64,000 nucleotides of DNA, from NCBI RefSeq assembly GCF_000196115.1, contig NC_005027.1:7002001-7066000 (forward strand), in the 5' to 3' direction. The DNA comes from Rhodopirellula baltica SH 1. GTDB taxonomy: Bacteria > Planctomycetota > Planctomycetia > Pirellulales > Pirellulaceae. How positions within the stretch are numbered: position 1 is the stretch's first letter; every line of letters starts with the position of its first letter. Below are positions 34,601-43,936 of this stretch, one piece after another. Made by a program: the position numbers and the translations under genes. The notes beneath the pieces were generated by a model, which saw only the letters and a list, made by a program, of their open reading frames with translations, was not told the DNA's origin and made no database searches.

Positions 34601-35065
34601 ATGAAAGACAGCAACTTGAAAATCTATTTGGCGAGCGGCGACGACGGTCAGCGAAAGGTGCTGCAGGCCAACTTGGAATTGCTCACACATCAGGTTGAAC
34701 TGTCGACGTCGTCACCAGCAGTCATGATCCGGCGATGCCAAGAAAATCCTCCCGACATCGCAGTGGTTGGAACGCGTTTTGAGAGTGACGATTGTTTCAA
34801 ATTGTTGAATGAGCTGAGCGAGCTCAATGTCTGCCCAGCAGTTGCGGTTTTGGAGCATCAGGACATCGATCGCTCTCATCGGCTGATGGCGGACCAAGTC
34901 ATGGGAGTCCTGGTTCAACCCGTGAACGACCGTGATCTTCGCACCGCGATCTACCTGGCTCGACGCCGGTTTGATCAATCCACGCTGATGAAGCAACGGA
35001 TTGATGAACTAAAGGAAACACTCGAAAACATCGACGACGAAAGTGAAGAAGCTTCGCATGAATGA
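34601..35065 (+). CDS. Receiver-like protein without phospho-acceptor or ANTAR domain
   Basis: About 154 residues from ATG 34601; a TTG two codons earlier is possible. A REC-type alpha/beta fold is followed by a short coiled coil (STLMKQRIDELKETLENIDD). The acidic pair is present (ASGDDGQ), but the phospho-acceptor strand reads PDIAVVGTRFESDD, so Gly replaces the acceptor Asp. The conserved Lys region reads VLVQPVNDRDL, so Gln replaces Lys. It resembles the N-terminal part of the next protein (AIYLARRRF against AIFLAERRF), which carries an ANTAR domain. It may heterodimerise with that protein through the coiled coil. It overlaps the next gene by 8 bases and lies just downstream of a sigma-54 promoter. 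Confidence 0.82.
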   Translation: MKDSNLKIYLASGDDGQRKVLQANLELLTHQVELSTSSPAVMIRRCQENPPDIAVVGTRFESDDCFKLLNELSELNVCPAVAVLEHQDIDRSHRLMADQVMGVLVQPVNDRDLRTAIYLARRRFDQSTLMKQRIDELKETLENIDDESEEASHE

Positions 35066-35675
35066 TGACATCGGCCGATCGAGAACAATCTACTTGGCTC
35101 ACGGTGACGAATGCGCGCGTCGTGTCATCTCGACGATGTTGGAAGCGCTTGGGCATACAGTCCCTGTTGTCACAGAATCGGGCAAGTGTCTGATCGAGCA
35201 CTCGGTACACCGTCCACCGGATATCATCGTCGCTGCGCCACGGTTATCCGATATGGACGGCATTGAAGCTTTGATTCGAATTGGTGAGAGACGCCCGGTT
35301 CCCGCGATCATCGTTGCACGCAGCGATGACCTCGACAAAGTCGAACGAGCATTGGAAGACCATGTGATGGCATACCTGGTTGAACCGCTGACGACGGAGA
35401 GTTTGCAGCCGGCCATCTTCCTTGCTGAGCGACGATTCAAACACTTCGAGGACTTGCGTCGCCAGGTCACCGAGCTTGAAGAAAAACTGGAGCATCGACG
35501 AATCATCGAACGAGCAAAGGGGATCGTGATGCAGGTTCGTGATCTGGGCGAATCCGATGCTCATCGGCTTTTACAAAACACCGCCACCCGAAGTCGTCAG
35601 AAACTCATCGATCTTGCAAAGCACGTTTGCGCGACTGGTGATCTGTTCTCGGAAGTTCCAAAACCGAAACGTTGA
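35058..35675 (+). CDS. AmiR/NasT-type ANTAR RNA-binding antiterminator, pseudo-receiver
   Basis: About 205 residues from ATG 35058. An N-terminal receiver-like domain (about residues 10-125), a coiled coil (FEDLRRQVTELEEKLEHRR) and a C-terminal ANTAR domain (IIERAKGIVMQVRDLGESDA, then LLQNTATRSRQKLIDLA; about residues 150-200) give the AmiR/NasT architecture. The receiver strand reads DIIVAAPRLSDMDG, so Ala replaces the phospho-acceptor Asp, and YLVEPLT has Glu instead of Lys. Phosphorylation is therefore unlikely, as in AmiR. ANTAR proteins bind paired hairpins in leader RNA and prevent termination. A sigma-54 promoter upstream suggests nitrogen-linked control. Target RNAs are not evident nearby. 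Confidence 0.88.
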   Translation: MNDDIGRSRTIYLAHGDECARRVISTMLEALGHTVPVVTESGKCLIEHSVHRPPDIIVAAPRLSDMDGIEALIRIGERRPVPAIIVARSDDLDKVERALEDHVMAYLVEPLTTESLQPAIFLAERRFKHFEDLRRQVTELEEKLEHRRIIERAKGIVMQVRDLGESDAHRLLQNTATRSRQKLIDLAKHVCATGDLFSEVPKPKR

Positions 35676-35743
35676 TGTCGTGAGGTCTTGATCGGTGAAC
35701 AATGGCGGATGCACGTTTGCCAATGTTGCTTGGCCATGCTCGG

Positions 35744-36451
35744 TCAAGACGCGTTGGACAGAGCAGCGTTTGGACTGGGGGCTACGGTTGGTTTCCGGGA
35801 CTTACTTGGCAAGTGGTTTGGAAGAAAGGTTTTCAACGCCAAGTGAGTTGGATAGTAAAGCAGTGCGGGTAGTCCAATAAACAGCATGCCGAGCCAAGCT
35901 TGCGGGGGCATCCATTGCTGCGGCTGCGTGTCATCCATTCCATAGACGTAGTTGATGTTGTGGGGCTGGTTTGGGAAGTCCAAGGTGGCACCGGCTGGTG
36001 GCATTAAGAAATAGCAGATCAACAGCAATAGCCATGCGGTACCGGTCCATGCGAGCAATGCTCGGCGGTCGTAGCCGAGACGCCACACGAGATAGAGCAA
36101 CAGGATCGGCAACCAAAAGTGAAAGAACGACAGGCCGCGAGCGAAGAGTGAGATACCCGGGTCAAACATGTAGTCGGTCATGCCCGTTGCGGGCACACCA
36201 AACAATTGCCCAACGAAGTCGACTTGCCAAAGTAACTGCGGAATGGTGATCCCAACTGCTGCCATCGATGCAAAGATTGGACGCTGTGTCCACACCGCGG
36301 CGACTGCCAAAAACAATGCGACATCACAAAAATAGAGAAAGTTGGTCGGGCCATACTCTCGCCAGTAGTACGGTGTGAGAACCGCAACGAAAGCGGTGAA
36401 CGCGAGCTTGATCCAAAGTGGGATTGGCTGGGAGGAGGATTGATCGTTCAT
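35744..36451 (-). CDS. Multi-pass membrane protein of unknown function
   Basis: A 235-residue protein with about six to seven hydrophobic segments (LWIKLAFTAFVAVLTPYYW; LYFCDVALFLAVAAVW; FFHFWLPILLLYLVWRLGY; ALLAWTGTAWLLLLICYFLM). The YREYGPTNFLYFCD region and the PQQWMPPQAWLG segment recur in uncharacterised membrane proteins, but I cannot name a family. The C-terminus is Ser/Pro-rich and polar. It is convergent with the ANTAR gene and monocistronic as far as the window shows. Confidence 0.75.
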   Translation of the reverse strand: MNDQSSSQPIPLWIKLAFTAFVAVLTPYYWREYGPTNFLYFCDVALFLAVAAVWTQRPIFASMAAVGITIPQLLWQVDFVGQLFGVPATGMTDYMFDPGISLFARGLSFFHFWLPILLLYLVWRLGYDRRALLAWTGTAWLLLLICYFLMPPAGATLDFPNQPHNINYVYGMDDTQPQQWMPPQAWLGMLFIGLPALLYYPTHLALKTFLPNHLPSKSRKPTVAPSPNAALSNAS

Positions 36452-36707
36452 GATTTGTCTTCCGGCGTTGGTTTGGGCGGGGTGCTCCTAACCCTGAGCC
36501 CGGGAACTCGCGATCGCTTCGCGAAAATCGACGCGATTTCCGAAGAAATTCCAGGCCTCGTTGCCGTCCCAATTTCGGCTGATTATCCAGCCAAATGAAA
36601 TTGAAGCTCTGACTGACTCTTCGCTTCGATGGCCAACGCGACGGCAGACACATTGCCAGTCCCATCTGAGTGAATCGGTTGCGAACGTCGGAATCGCTGC
36701 AACGCGA

Positions 36708-38645
36708 TCAGTCGATGGTGACGAATTCGTTGCTGTTAAAAAGAGCCAAACACAAATGAGCCAGTTTCTCCGTGTCGGTCGATGTGCTTGAACTTAGGAA
36801 GTCTTGTACTTCGATCCGTTCTTCAGGTGCCGGAAGCCGGCTGAATGAGCGAAGGAAGATTGCATCAATGCGTTCCGCATCGGTCGAATAGTCGTTGACG
36901 ACCGTTGTGGCCATTAATCGTGAAAGACTCAGCGAGAACTGCGAATTCAAAAGATGCAGCGATTGTGGTGCTGTTGTCGAGATGTCTCGTCGGGAACAAC
37001 TGGTGTTTGCACTCGGGCGATCGAAGACTTCGAAGATTGGGTATCGCAAGTTTCGCCGAGCAAAGACGTAGATGCTGCGACGAGCATGCTCGGAGCGATC
37101 CTCCGTGACGTTCCATTGGTTGACGAGCAGTGTTCCGACCAATTCTTTAGGAAGTGGCGGACGAACACCCGGACCGCTGGGCTTCCAATTGACCTGTCCC
37201 GAGGCAACCAGCATCGCGTCACGAATCGCTTCGCCTTCGAGACGCCAACGCGGGTAGCGGGAAAGTAGTTGGGCATTTGGGTCCGCTTTCTGTGCGTCCG
37301 CCCAGACATTTTTTTCTGTGTCGGTTGCATCTTCCGAGAGTCGGCTTCGTTGACGATAGGTGGCCGACGTCACAATCATTCGATGCAGCGACTTGAGGCT
37401 CCATCCTCGCTTCATGAACGACGACGCGAGCCAGTCCAGCAGTTCGGGATGGCTGGGCTCGGAACCCATCACACCGAAATCGCTGGGCGTACTGGATAGT
37501 CCAACACCGAAATGATGTTGCCAGACGCGATTAACGATGACTCTCGCAGTCAACGGGTTTTCAGTCGCGACCAACCAATCAGCCAAGGCTGTGCGAAGGC
37601 CGGCAGAATGATTTGTTGGTCTTGGCGAGTAAGCAAGCGTTTTCGACGAAACGACTCGGATAGCACCAGGGCTCAGTTCAGGACCTGGACTGCGGAAATC
37701 CCCACGCAGCATCAGATGGCTGGAGTGTGGGGATGGGAACGATTCGCGCAGTGTTGAGAGTGAGCGGTTCTTTTTAAGAGGGACAGATGGTTCAAAGATG
37801 GCTCGCAGTCGGTAGAAGTCCGCTTGGCTGATCGGGTCGTACTTGTGGTCGTGGCACTGCGCACAGCCAACTTGCAAGCCGAGGAATACCTCGCCGATGG
37901 TCGACGTCAATTCGTTCAACACAGTGTGCCGACGTTCGTCGATCAGATTGATGTCTGGCATGTCCGGTCCAGACAGACAAAACCGTGTTGCTGTTGAAGC
38001 GGACTCGTCATTCGGGCTTGTTTCGTCTCCAGCAATTTGATGCCGGATGAATTGGTCATAGGGCATGTCAGCGTTGAGGGCGTTGATCACCCAATCCCGA
38101 TACTTCCACGCATTAGGACGAAGCTTGTCATGTTCGAACCCGTCCGTCTCTGCAAAACGTGCCAAATCGAGCCAGTGCTGTGCCCACCGTTCGCCATATT
38201 GAGGTGAGTCAAGCAAGCGATTGACAAGCCGCTCATACGCATCGGTTCGATTGTCCGTTTCGAACTCGGCGATCTGTTCTGGCGTCGGTGGCAATCCGGT
38301 CAGGTCGAAGCTCAGTCGCCGGAGTAGTGTTCGCCGTGAAGCTTGAGGTTGTGGATGCAACCCACGTTGATTCAGTTCGAATTGGATAAAACTATCGATT
38401 GGATTTCGGAGCCAGACTGAGTCGAGAGTTGGCGTCACCTCAACTTGTTCGATTGGCAGGAACGCCCAGTGATCGCGGTCGTATTCGTCGATGGGCAACT
38501 CGACGTAGTCGGCTGCACCGTCGTCGGCCAAGACACCACGTTTGAAGATCGATGTGCTGATTGCAAAGGCACACAACACGATCAACGCATACAGACAATC
38601 CACGTCTGTGATCGGCGACGATTTTCGTCGGTGAATACACATCAA
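36708..38645 (-). CDS. DUF1549/DUF1553 planctomycete protein without PSCyt1 domain
   Basis: A 645-residue exported protein. An N-terminal signal/anchor (LYALIVLCAFAISTSIF) precedes a DUF1549 region (NPIDSFIQFEL; RRLSFDLTGLPPTPEQIAEF; YGERWAQHWLDLARFAETDG) with the heme-like motif CAQCHDHKYDPIS (about residue 255). The DUF1553 C-terminal half follows (PLTARVIVNRVWQHHFG; RYPRWRLEGEAIRDAML; LHLLNSQFSLSLSRLMA). Unlike the protein at 43937-46285 it has no N-terminal cytochrome-like PSCyt1 domain. Such proteins are planctomycete-specific, occur next to DUF1501 genes and are of unknown function. The ATG overlaps the DUF1501 stop as ATGA. Confidence 0.9.
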   Translation of the reverse strand: MMCIHRRKSSPITDVDCLYALIVLCAFAISTSIFKRGVLADDGAADYVELPIDEYDRDHWAFLPIEQVEVTPTLDSVWLRNPIDSFIQFELNQRGLHPQPQASRRTLLRRLSFDLTGLPPTPEQIAEFETDNRTDAYERLVNRLLDSPQYGERWAQHWLDLARFAETDGFEHDKLRPNAWKYRDWVINALNADMPYDQFIRHQIAGDETSPNDESASTATRFCLSGPDMPDINLIDERRHTVLNELTSTIGEVFLGLQVGCAQCHDHKYDPISQADFYRLRAIFEPSVPLKKNRSLSTLRESFPSPHSSHLMLRGDFRSPGPELSPGAIRVVSSKTLAYSPRPTNHSAGLRTALADWLVATENPLTARVIVNRVWQHHFGVGLSSTPSDFGVMGSEPSHPELLDWLASSFMKRGWSLKSLHRMIVTSATYRQRSRLSEDATDTEKNVWADAQKADPNAQLLSRYPRWRLEGEAIRDAMLVASGQVNWKPSGPGVRPPLPKELVGTLLVNQWNVTEDRSEHARRSIYVFARRNLRYPIFEVFDRPSANTSCSRRDISTTAPQSLHLLNSQFSLSLSRLMATTVVNDYSTDAERIDAIFLRSFSRLPAPEERIEVQDFLSSSTSTDTEKLAHLCLALFNSNEFVTID

Positions 38646-40063
38646 CCAAGGATCCCTTCGACCGCTTCCGCTTCATCGGGACCGGTCAACCGCTTGTCCA
38701 GACCGTTGTGAAAGTACGTTAGGTCGTAGTGATCCATTCCCAATAAATGCAGCAGCGTCGCGTGGAAATTGTTGACAGAAACTTTGTCTGTCACTGCTCG
38801 CAGTCCGATTTCGTCGGTTGCACCAAACGCACGGCCACCGTGAATTCCGGCACCAGCGAGCCAGACGCTGTATCCCCAAGGGTTGTGGTCGCGACCCTTT
38901 CCCTGTTCGCTCATGGGCATTCGTCCGAATTCACCACCCCAGATCACCAACGTGTCTTCCATCAGCCCACGCTGTTTGAGATCTTGCAGCAATCCAGCGA
39001 TCGGTTTGTCGGTTCGTTTGCAATACTCGGTGTGGTTTTTTTCAACGTTTGCATGGGCATCCCAGCCATTGGTGTCGCCGGAATACAACTGGACAAAACG
39101 CACACCGCTTTCAAGCATCCGACGGGCCAGCAAACAGCGTTCGCCAAATTCGCGAGTTTCTTTCTGGTCGATGCCGTACATCTGTTTCGTTTGATGAGTC
39201 TCCTGCTGAATATCGACCAATTCCGGTGCTTCGGATTGCATTCGAAACGCTAATTCGTACGCCTTCACGCGAGCGTTCAATCGATCGTCGAAGTCGCGTT
39301 GTTGGAGGTGCCTTTGGTTCAGCTTTTGAATCAGGGAAAGGTCGAGTCGTTGTTGTGTTTCGGTGACGCCCGGTTGTGGTTGCAAGTCAAGGATCGGTGA
39401 GTTGCCCGGACGCATGGTGACGCCTTGATAGGAGGCGGGCAGATAGCCGTTTCCCCACGCGGGAGGTCCACCTTTGAGTCCTCCGCCTGGATCGGGCAAA
39501 ACGACAAACGCTGGCATGTTCTGGTTTTCGGATCCCAATCCATAAGCGACCCAACTGCCGACACTGGGATTGCCCATCAGGATGCTGCCCGTGTTCATTT
39601 GATAGACGGACTGCGGATGGTTCACGCTGTCGCCGTGCATCGAACGGATCACACAAAGATCGTCGGCATGCTCAGACATATGTGGGAGGAAATCACTGAT
39701 CTCCAAACCCGATTGGCCTCGCGGTCGAAAGCGACGGATTGGAGCGAGCAAAGGATTCTTCTTGACGTCGCGACGCGTCATCACGTTGCCAAAGCTTTCC
39801 GGCAATGGCTGGCCACTGTACTTCGTCAACGCGGGTTTCGGATCAAACAGATCCACGTGACTGGGGCCACCGTGCATGAAAAGCCAAATCACTCTTTTGG
39901 CACGCGGGGCAAAATGCGGCTGATGAACGTTTGCACCTGAGTCGGCCTGGGCAAGTGAAGCACAAGCCAGCATTCCCATTCCACCACCTGCGTTGGCAAG
40001 GAAGCTTCGCCGAGTTTGCATGTGGATTTGATTCATAGTGTGCGTGTTCATGGCCGCGTGCAT
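38642..40063 (-). CDS. DUF1501 (sulfatase-fold) Tat-exported protein, pair 1
   Basis: About 473 residues from ATG 40063; the frame is open to 40150, with further ATGs at 40051, 40036 and 40021 and no clear ribosome site. A twin-arginine signal (QTRRSFLANAGGGMGMLACA) is followed by the DUF1501 body: RVIWLFMHGGPSHVDLFDPKP, GSWVAYGLGSENQNMPAFV, ARRMLESGVRFVQLYSG and DTLVIWGGEFGRMPMSE, ending with GRDHNPWGYSVWLAGAGI. The fold relates to alkaline phosphatases and sulfatases, but the enzymatic role is unknown. It is upstream of its DUF1549/DUF1553 partner, the reverse order of the second pair. Confidence 0.88.
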   Translation of the reverse strand: MHAAMNTHTMNQIHMQTRRSFLANAGGGMGMLACASLAQADSGANVHQPHFAPRAKRVIWLFMHGGPSHVDLFDPKPALTKYSGQPLPESFGNVMTRRDVKKNPLLAPIRRFRPRGQSGLEISDFLPHMSEHADDLCVIRSMHGDSVNHPQSVYQMNTGSILMGNPSVGSWVAYGLGSENQNMPAFVVLPDPGGGLKGGPPAWGNGYLPASYQGVTMRPGNSPILDLQPQPGVTETQQRLDLSLIQKLNQRHLQQRDFDDRLNARVKAYELAFRMQSEAPELVDIQQETHQTKQMYGIDQKETREFGERCLLARRMLESGVRFVQLYSGDTNGWDAHANVEKNHTEYCKRTDKPIAGLLQDLKQRGLMEDTLVIWGGEFGRMPMSEQGKGRDHNPWGYSVWLAGAGIHGGRAFGATDEIGLRAVTDKVSVNNFHATLLHLLGMDHYDLTYFHNGLDKRLTGPDEAEAVEGILG

Positions 40064-40469
40064 CAGCGGGGCGGTCCCGGCCGGAACTCGATGGTTTCCG
40101 ACGGAGCAATCTAGTTCTGAGTCTGTCGTCCTGAATCTGTTTGGGTCCACTATAACGAAGTCGCGAAGCCGCTGCGTCGAAAAGATCTATCGGCGGTTCA
40201 AGCGGATTCCCACCGAATTGAATCGTTCAACGCATGATGAATGTAGAAAGGTCATATTTCACGCGATTGAGCAAAGCGTTTGCACCGTGTGATTGCAGAA
40301 TGTCTTTGGTGTCAACTCAGCGGCGAGGTTGGTTTTATGCGATCATGTGTCGATCGAATGTCCGACGTTTTGACCGACTCACGTTTCACCTGAGTTCGGA
40401 GTCCGGACTTCGCCCCTCCGTCGCGCAACGTCTATGTGCGGGACAACTCCCTCGGCAAGGTCTTTCAAT
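40064..40469. other. Divergent intergenic region between DUF1501 and FG-GAP genes
   Basis: About 400 bases. Nothing beyond probable promoter sequence is recognised. Palindromic text CGGAGTCCGGACTTCG occurs near 40399-40413. The FG-GAP frame is open back to 40434, but the signal peptide starts at 40470. Confidence 0.4.
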
Positions 40470-42236
40470 ATGATTGTGTCTCGAATTTTTTTGTTGGTCA
40501 GCATCGCCATGCCTGTGATGGCAATGGCCGATGAGCATGCCGTTCATTCGTTCGAACGAAAACAGTTGACCGGCACCTATTTCTCAGAAGGTGCGAATGC
40601 GGCAGACATCAATGGAGACGGAATGGCTGACGTTGTTTATGGTCCGTATTGGTTTGAAGGACCAAGCTTTTCAGCGAAACATGAGATCTACCAGCCTGTT
40701 CCGCAGAACATGGATCGTTATGCGGACAATTTCTTTAGCTGGTTGTATGACTTCAACGGCGACGGACGCAATGATGTCTTTGTGGTGGGATTTCCGGGGA
40801 CCCCCGCCTACGTTTATGAAAACCCCGGCCAAGGCGGCTTGAATCGACATTGGCCAAAACACCAAGTGTTCGACTGGGTTTCGAATGAGTCACCCCAATG
40901 GTTGGATATCGTTGGTGATGAAAGACCCGAGCTGATCTGCACCCGAGATGGCTTCTTCGGGTTTGCGACGGTTGATTGGGCACGACCCTTTGATACGTGG
41001 GATTTTCATCCGATCTCGGAACAGACCGCATCGAAGAAGTTTGGCCACGGATTGGGGATTGGAGACGTCAACGGAGATGGACGTCAAGACTTGATTCATT
41101 CACAGGGTTGGTTCGAGCAACCGATGACGGGAGCGTTGTCGACGCGATGGTTCCATCACCCGGTTTCTTTGAGCGAAGGATACGGCGGTGCTGAGATGTA
41201 TGTGTACGATGTCGACGGCGATGGTGACAACGATATCATCACCAGTCATCGTGCTCATGATTTCGGCTTGGCGTGGTATGAACAACTTCCGGGCGACGGA
41301 GATTCGCCTGAGTTCAGGCATCATTTGATCATGGGCGAACATCCATCGGAAAACAAATACGGCATCGCATTCAGCGAATTACATTCCGTGGCGTTGGCCG
41401 ACATCGACGGCGATGGGTTGAAGGACATCGTTACCGGAAAGACTTATTGGTCTCATCACCGCCAAAGTCCCCAATGGGACGCAGGTGCGGTTGTGTATTG
41501 GTTCAAGCTAATTCGCAGCAGTGACGGTGTGGACTGGGTGCCGTACAAGGCGGATGGCGAAGCCGGGATCGGTCGGCAGATTTCAATTGTCGACATCAAC
41601 GACGACAAACTTCCCGACATCGTAGTCGGTGGAATGCTGGGAGCTCACGTTTTGACACATCGGGTGAAGTCAGTCAGTGAGCCGGAGTATCAAACGGCAC
41701 AACCGAAGATCTACGACGGTCCGAAGCTGCCGCAGGTGAAAGACGCGCAGGCGTTGCGTGGTCCGAAATCAACGATTGACGCAAAGACAGGAAAGGTGCC
41801 AGGTGCGATCGAAGGCGAAACACTGATGGGCAAAGCGACCGCCGGTTCCACGAAACCGCAGGATATGTCTCGTTTCAAATCGGACCAGTGGAGTAACCAA
41901 TCGCAGCTTTGGTGGACGGGGGCTAAGCCGGCCGACACATTGACACTCGCACTGCCAGAGTTCACCGGCACCGTTGACGTGGAAGTGGTGCTCACGTGCG
42001 CGGGCGACTATGGCATTGTGCAATTGACACTCGATGATCAACCGCTCGGCCCGCCGATCGATCTGTATAGCAAAAACGTGGTGACAACGGGAGTTTTGTC
42101 GTTTTCGAAGATCACGGTCGAGGGAACCGGGCATTCGCTGAATGTCCAAATGCTGGGATCCAATCCCAAAGCGAAAAGGGCATACATGTTCGCGTTGGAT
42201 TACCTTCGAATCGTTCCCGCTGATACAGCCGATTGA
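40470..42236 (+). CDS. Exported FG-GAP/VCBS repeat protein
   Basis: About 588 residues from ATG 40470, which starts the signal peptide MIVSRIFLLVSIAMPVMAMA. Repeated Ca-binding-type FG-GAP motifs follow: AADINGDGMADVVYG, LYDFNGDGRNDVFVV, GIGDVNGDGRQDLIHS, VYDVDGDGDNDIITS, ALADIDGDGLKDIVTG and IVDINDDKLPDIVVG. They make a seven-bladed propeller over about residues 25-400. The C-terminal 170 residues (DGPKLPQVKDAQALRG; TVDVEVVLTCAGDYGIVQL) form a beta-rich domain resembling planctomycete carbohydrate-binding-like modules. Function is unknown; it is secreted or periplasmic. It is divergent from the DUF1501 pair. Confidence 0.88.
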   Translation: MIVSRIFLLVSIAMPVMAMADEHAVHSFERKQLTGTYFSEGANAADINGDGMADVVYGPYWFEGPSFSAKHEIYQPVPQNMDRYADNFFSWLYDFNGDGRNDVFVVGFPGTPAYVYENPGQGGLNRHWPKHQVFDWVSNESPQWLDIVGDERPELICTRDGFFGFATVDWARPFDTWDFHPISEQTASKKFGHGLGIGDVNGDGRQDLIHSQGWFEQPMTGALSTRWFHHPVSLSEGYGGAEMYVYDVDGDGDNDIITSHRAHDFGLAWYEQLPGDGDSPEFRHHLIMGEHPSENKYGIAFSELHSVALADIDGDGLKDIVTGKTYWSHHRQSPQWDAGAVVYWFKLIRSSDGVDWVPYKADGEAGIGRQISIVDINDDKLPDIVVGGMLGAHVLTHRVKSVSEPEYQTAQPKIYDGPKLPQVKDAQALRGPKSTIDAKTGKVPGAIEGETLMGKATAGSTKPQDMSRFKSDQWSNQSQLWWTGAKPADTLTLALPEFTGTVDVEVVLTCAGDYGIVQLTLDDQPLGPPIDLYSKNVVTTGVLSFSKITVEGTGHSLNVQMLGSNPKAKRAYMFALDYLRIVPADTAD

Positions 42237-42278
42237 ATGTCGGCTGCCGTCGCGGCGTACCCGTCTGAGGCAGTTGCT

Positions 42279-42400
42279 TAGCAGGCTGTTGATTTATTGA
42301 GCCGCACCACGTTAGCGGCGGTTGATTAGACGCCAACCGGGGCTAACGCCCAACGGCTAATGATTGTCATTCGGTATACGACTAAATCAACAGCCTGCTA
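42279..42400. mobile_element. 122-bp MITE-like element, copy 1
   Basis: The terminal inverted repeats are 18 bases and perfect: TAGCAGGCTGTTGATTTA at 42279-42296 and its reverse complement at 42383-42400. If the outer TA is a target-site duplication, the core is GCAGGCTG...CAGCCTGC, consistent with TA-targeting (IS630/Tc1-like) elements. No ORF is inside. The right end supplies TAG, the stop codon of the DUF1501 gene (42398-42400). Copy 2 lies at 46348-46469 in the same orientation. Confidence 0.88.
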
Positions 42401-43837
42401 GGCGAGAATCTCCTGGATGACTTTGCCGGCGACATCCGTCAGTCGATAACTGCGTCCGTTGTGGAAGTAGGTGAGGCGTTCGTGGTCCAGGCCGAGAAGG
42501 TGAAGGATCGTCGCGTGCAGGTCATTCACGCTGACGGGATTTTCGACCGCTTCGTATCCGATCTCGTCGGTTTCGCCGTAGCTGACGCCTCCTTTGATAC
42601 CGGCGCCCGCCATCCACTGCATGAAGCCTTTGGGATTGTGATCGCGTCCTTTGCCGTTTTGTGAGATTGGCATGCGACCAAATTCGCCACCCCAAATCAC
42701 GAGAGTCGAATCGAGCAACCCACGTTGTTCCAAATCAGAAAGCAAACCCGCCACGGGCACATCCGTCGCGGCGCAGTGATGGGTGTGGTTTTCTTCGAGG
42801 TTGTCGTGTGCGTCCCATTCACCGTCGCTGTAAACCTGCACAAACCGAACGCCGCTCTCGACGAGTCGTCGTGCCATCAAGCATTTGGAGCCGTACGACT
42901 TCGATCTTGGCTGGTCGATCCCATAAAGCTGCTGCGTTTCTTTGGTCTCACGCGAAAGGTCGACGACTTCGGTGGCTTCTTTCTGCATTCGAAACGCGAG
43001 TTCGAAGGATTGCATTCGGTTCGCAAACTCGGCATCTCGCGTGTGACGCCGCATGTGTTCATCGTTCAGCTTCGCCATCAAGTCAAGCTGTGCGACTTGG
43101 TCTTGTTTGGTGATTTGCGGTTGTCGGTTGAGGTTGAGAACCGGGGCCCCTTGGGACCGAAAGAGCGTTCCTTGAAAGGTTGATGGAAGAAAGCCTGCGC
43201 CCCAGTTGTGAGGGCCGCCTTTGGCACCCTGCGTGTTGCCCAACACGACGTAGCCGGGAAGGTTTTGGTTTTCGCTGCCCAATCCATACGTCACCCAGGC
43301 TCCGGCGGTGGGGAAACCCGGACGAGGCAGCCCGCTGTTGATTTGGTAGATCGCCGGGACGTGGTCGTTCGATTCGCTGTAGCAAGATTTGATGAATGCC
43401 ATTTTGTCGACGTGCTTGGCGACGTTGGTGTATCGGTCGCAAACCCATTGTCCGCTTTCGCCATATTGCTTGAACGAAAACGGCGACTTCATCAGCGGAC
43501 CAGGATTTCCAAAGAACGCTTGAATGTCGGTCGTATCGCCATCTCGTTTGTCGAGTTCTGGTTTGCGGTCGAACATGTCGACGGCACTGGGAGCACCTTC
43601 CATGAACAACCAGATGACCGACTTCACTTTCGCGGGAAAATGCCCCGGTCGTGGCGCGAGTGAAGTCACCGGAGCGGATGGCGTTTCTGCCGGCGCTGCG
43701 CCGAGCAAATTCTGCTCTGCCATCAAGTTGGCCAATCCGAGCATTCCCGCCCCGGCACCGGCGCGGCACAGCCATTCGCGACGACTAAGCATGTTCGCGA
43801 CACGACCGCAGGGAAACAATAAAGAGTTCTTTGTCAT
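42398..43837 (-). CDS. DUF1501 (sulfatase-fold) Tat-exported protein, pair 2
   Basis: A 479-residue protein from ATG 43837; ATG 43792, just before the twin-arginine motif, is an alternative. Tat signal: LSRREWLCRAGAGAGMLGLA. DUF1501 body: SVIWLFMEGAPSAVDMFDRKP, GAWVTYGLGSENQNLPGYV, ARRLVESGVRFVQVYSDG and DSTLVIWGGEFGRMPISQNG. It ends KVIQEILA, and its TAG stop is the terminal TA plus G of a 122-bp MITE-like element, so the insertion fixed the gene end. Stop-codon use at the junction is seen in the sequence; whether residues were lost is unknown. It follows its DUF1549/DUF1553 partner by about 100 bases. Confidence 0.88.
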   Translation of the reverse strand: MTKNSLLFPCGRVANMLSRREWLCRAGAGAGMLGLANLMAEQNLLGAAPAETPSAPVTSLAPRPGHFPAKVKSVIWLFMEGAPSAVDMFDRKPELDKRDGDTTDIQAFFGNPGPLMKSPFSFKQYGESGQWVCDRYTNVAKHVDKMAFIKSCYSESNDHVPAIYQINSGLPRPGFPTAGAWVTYGLGSENQNLPGYVVLGNTQGAKGGPHNWGAGFLPSTFQGTLFRSQGAPVLNLNRQPQITKQDQVAQLDLMAKLNDEHMRRHTRDAEFANRMQSFELAFRMQKEATEVVDLSRETKETQQLYGIDQPRSKSYGSKCLMARRLVESGVRFVQVYSDGEWDAHDNLEENHTHHCAATDVPVAGLLSDLEQRGLLDSTLVIWGGEFGRMPISQNGKGRDHNPKGFMQWMAGAGIKGGVSYGETDEIGYEAVENPVSVNDLHATILHLLGLDHERLTYFHNGRSYRLTDVAGKVIQEILA

Positions 43838-43936
43838 GTTGATTGACCTTTGACTCGGTGAGTTTTTTCAGGCGGTGCGGCTGGTTTGCTTCACCGCGAT
43901 GTGAGCGTATCGTTCGGCTTCGAGTCGATCGCGTGA

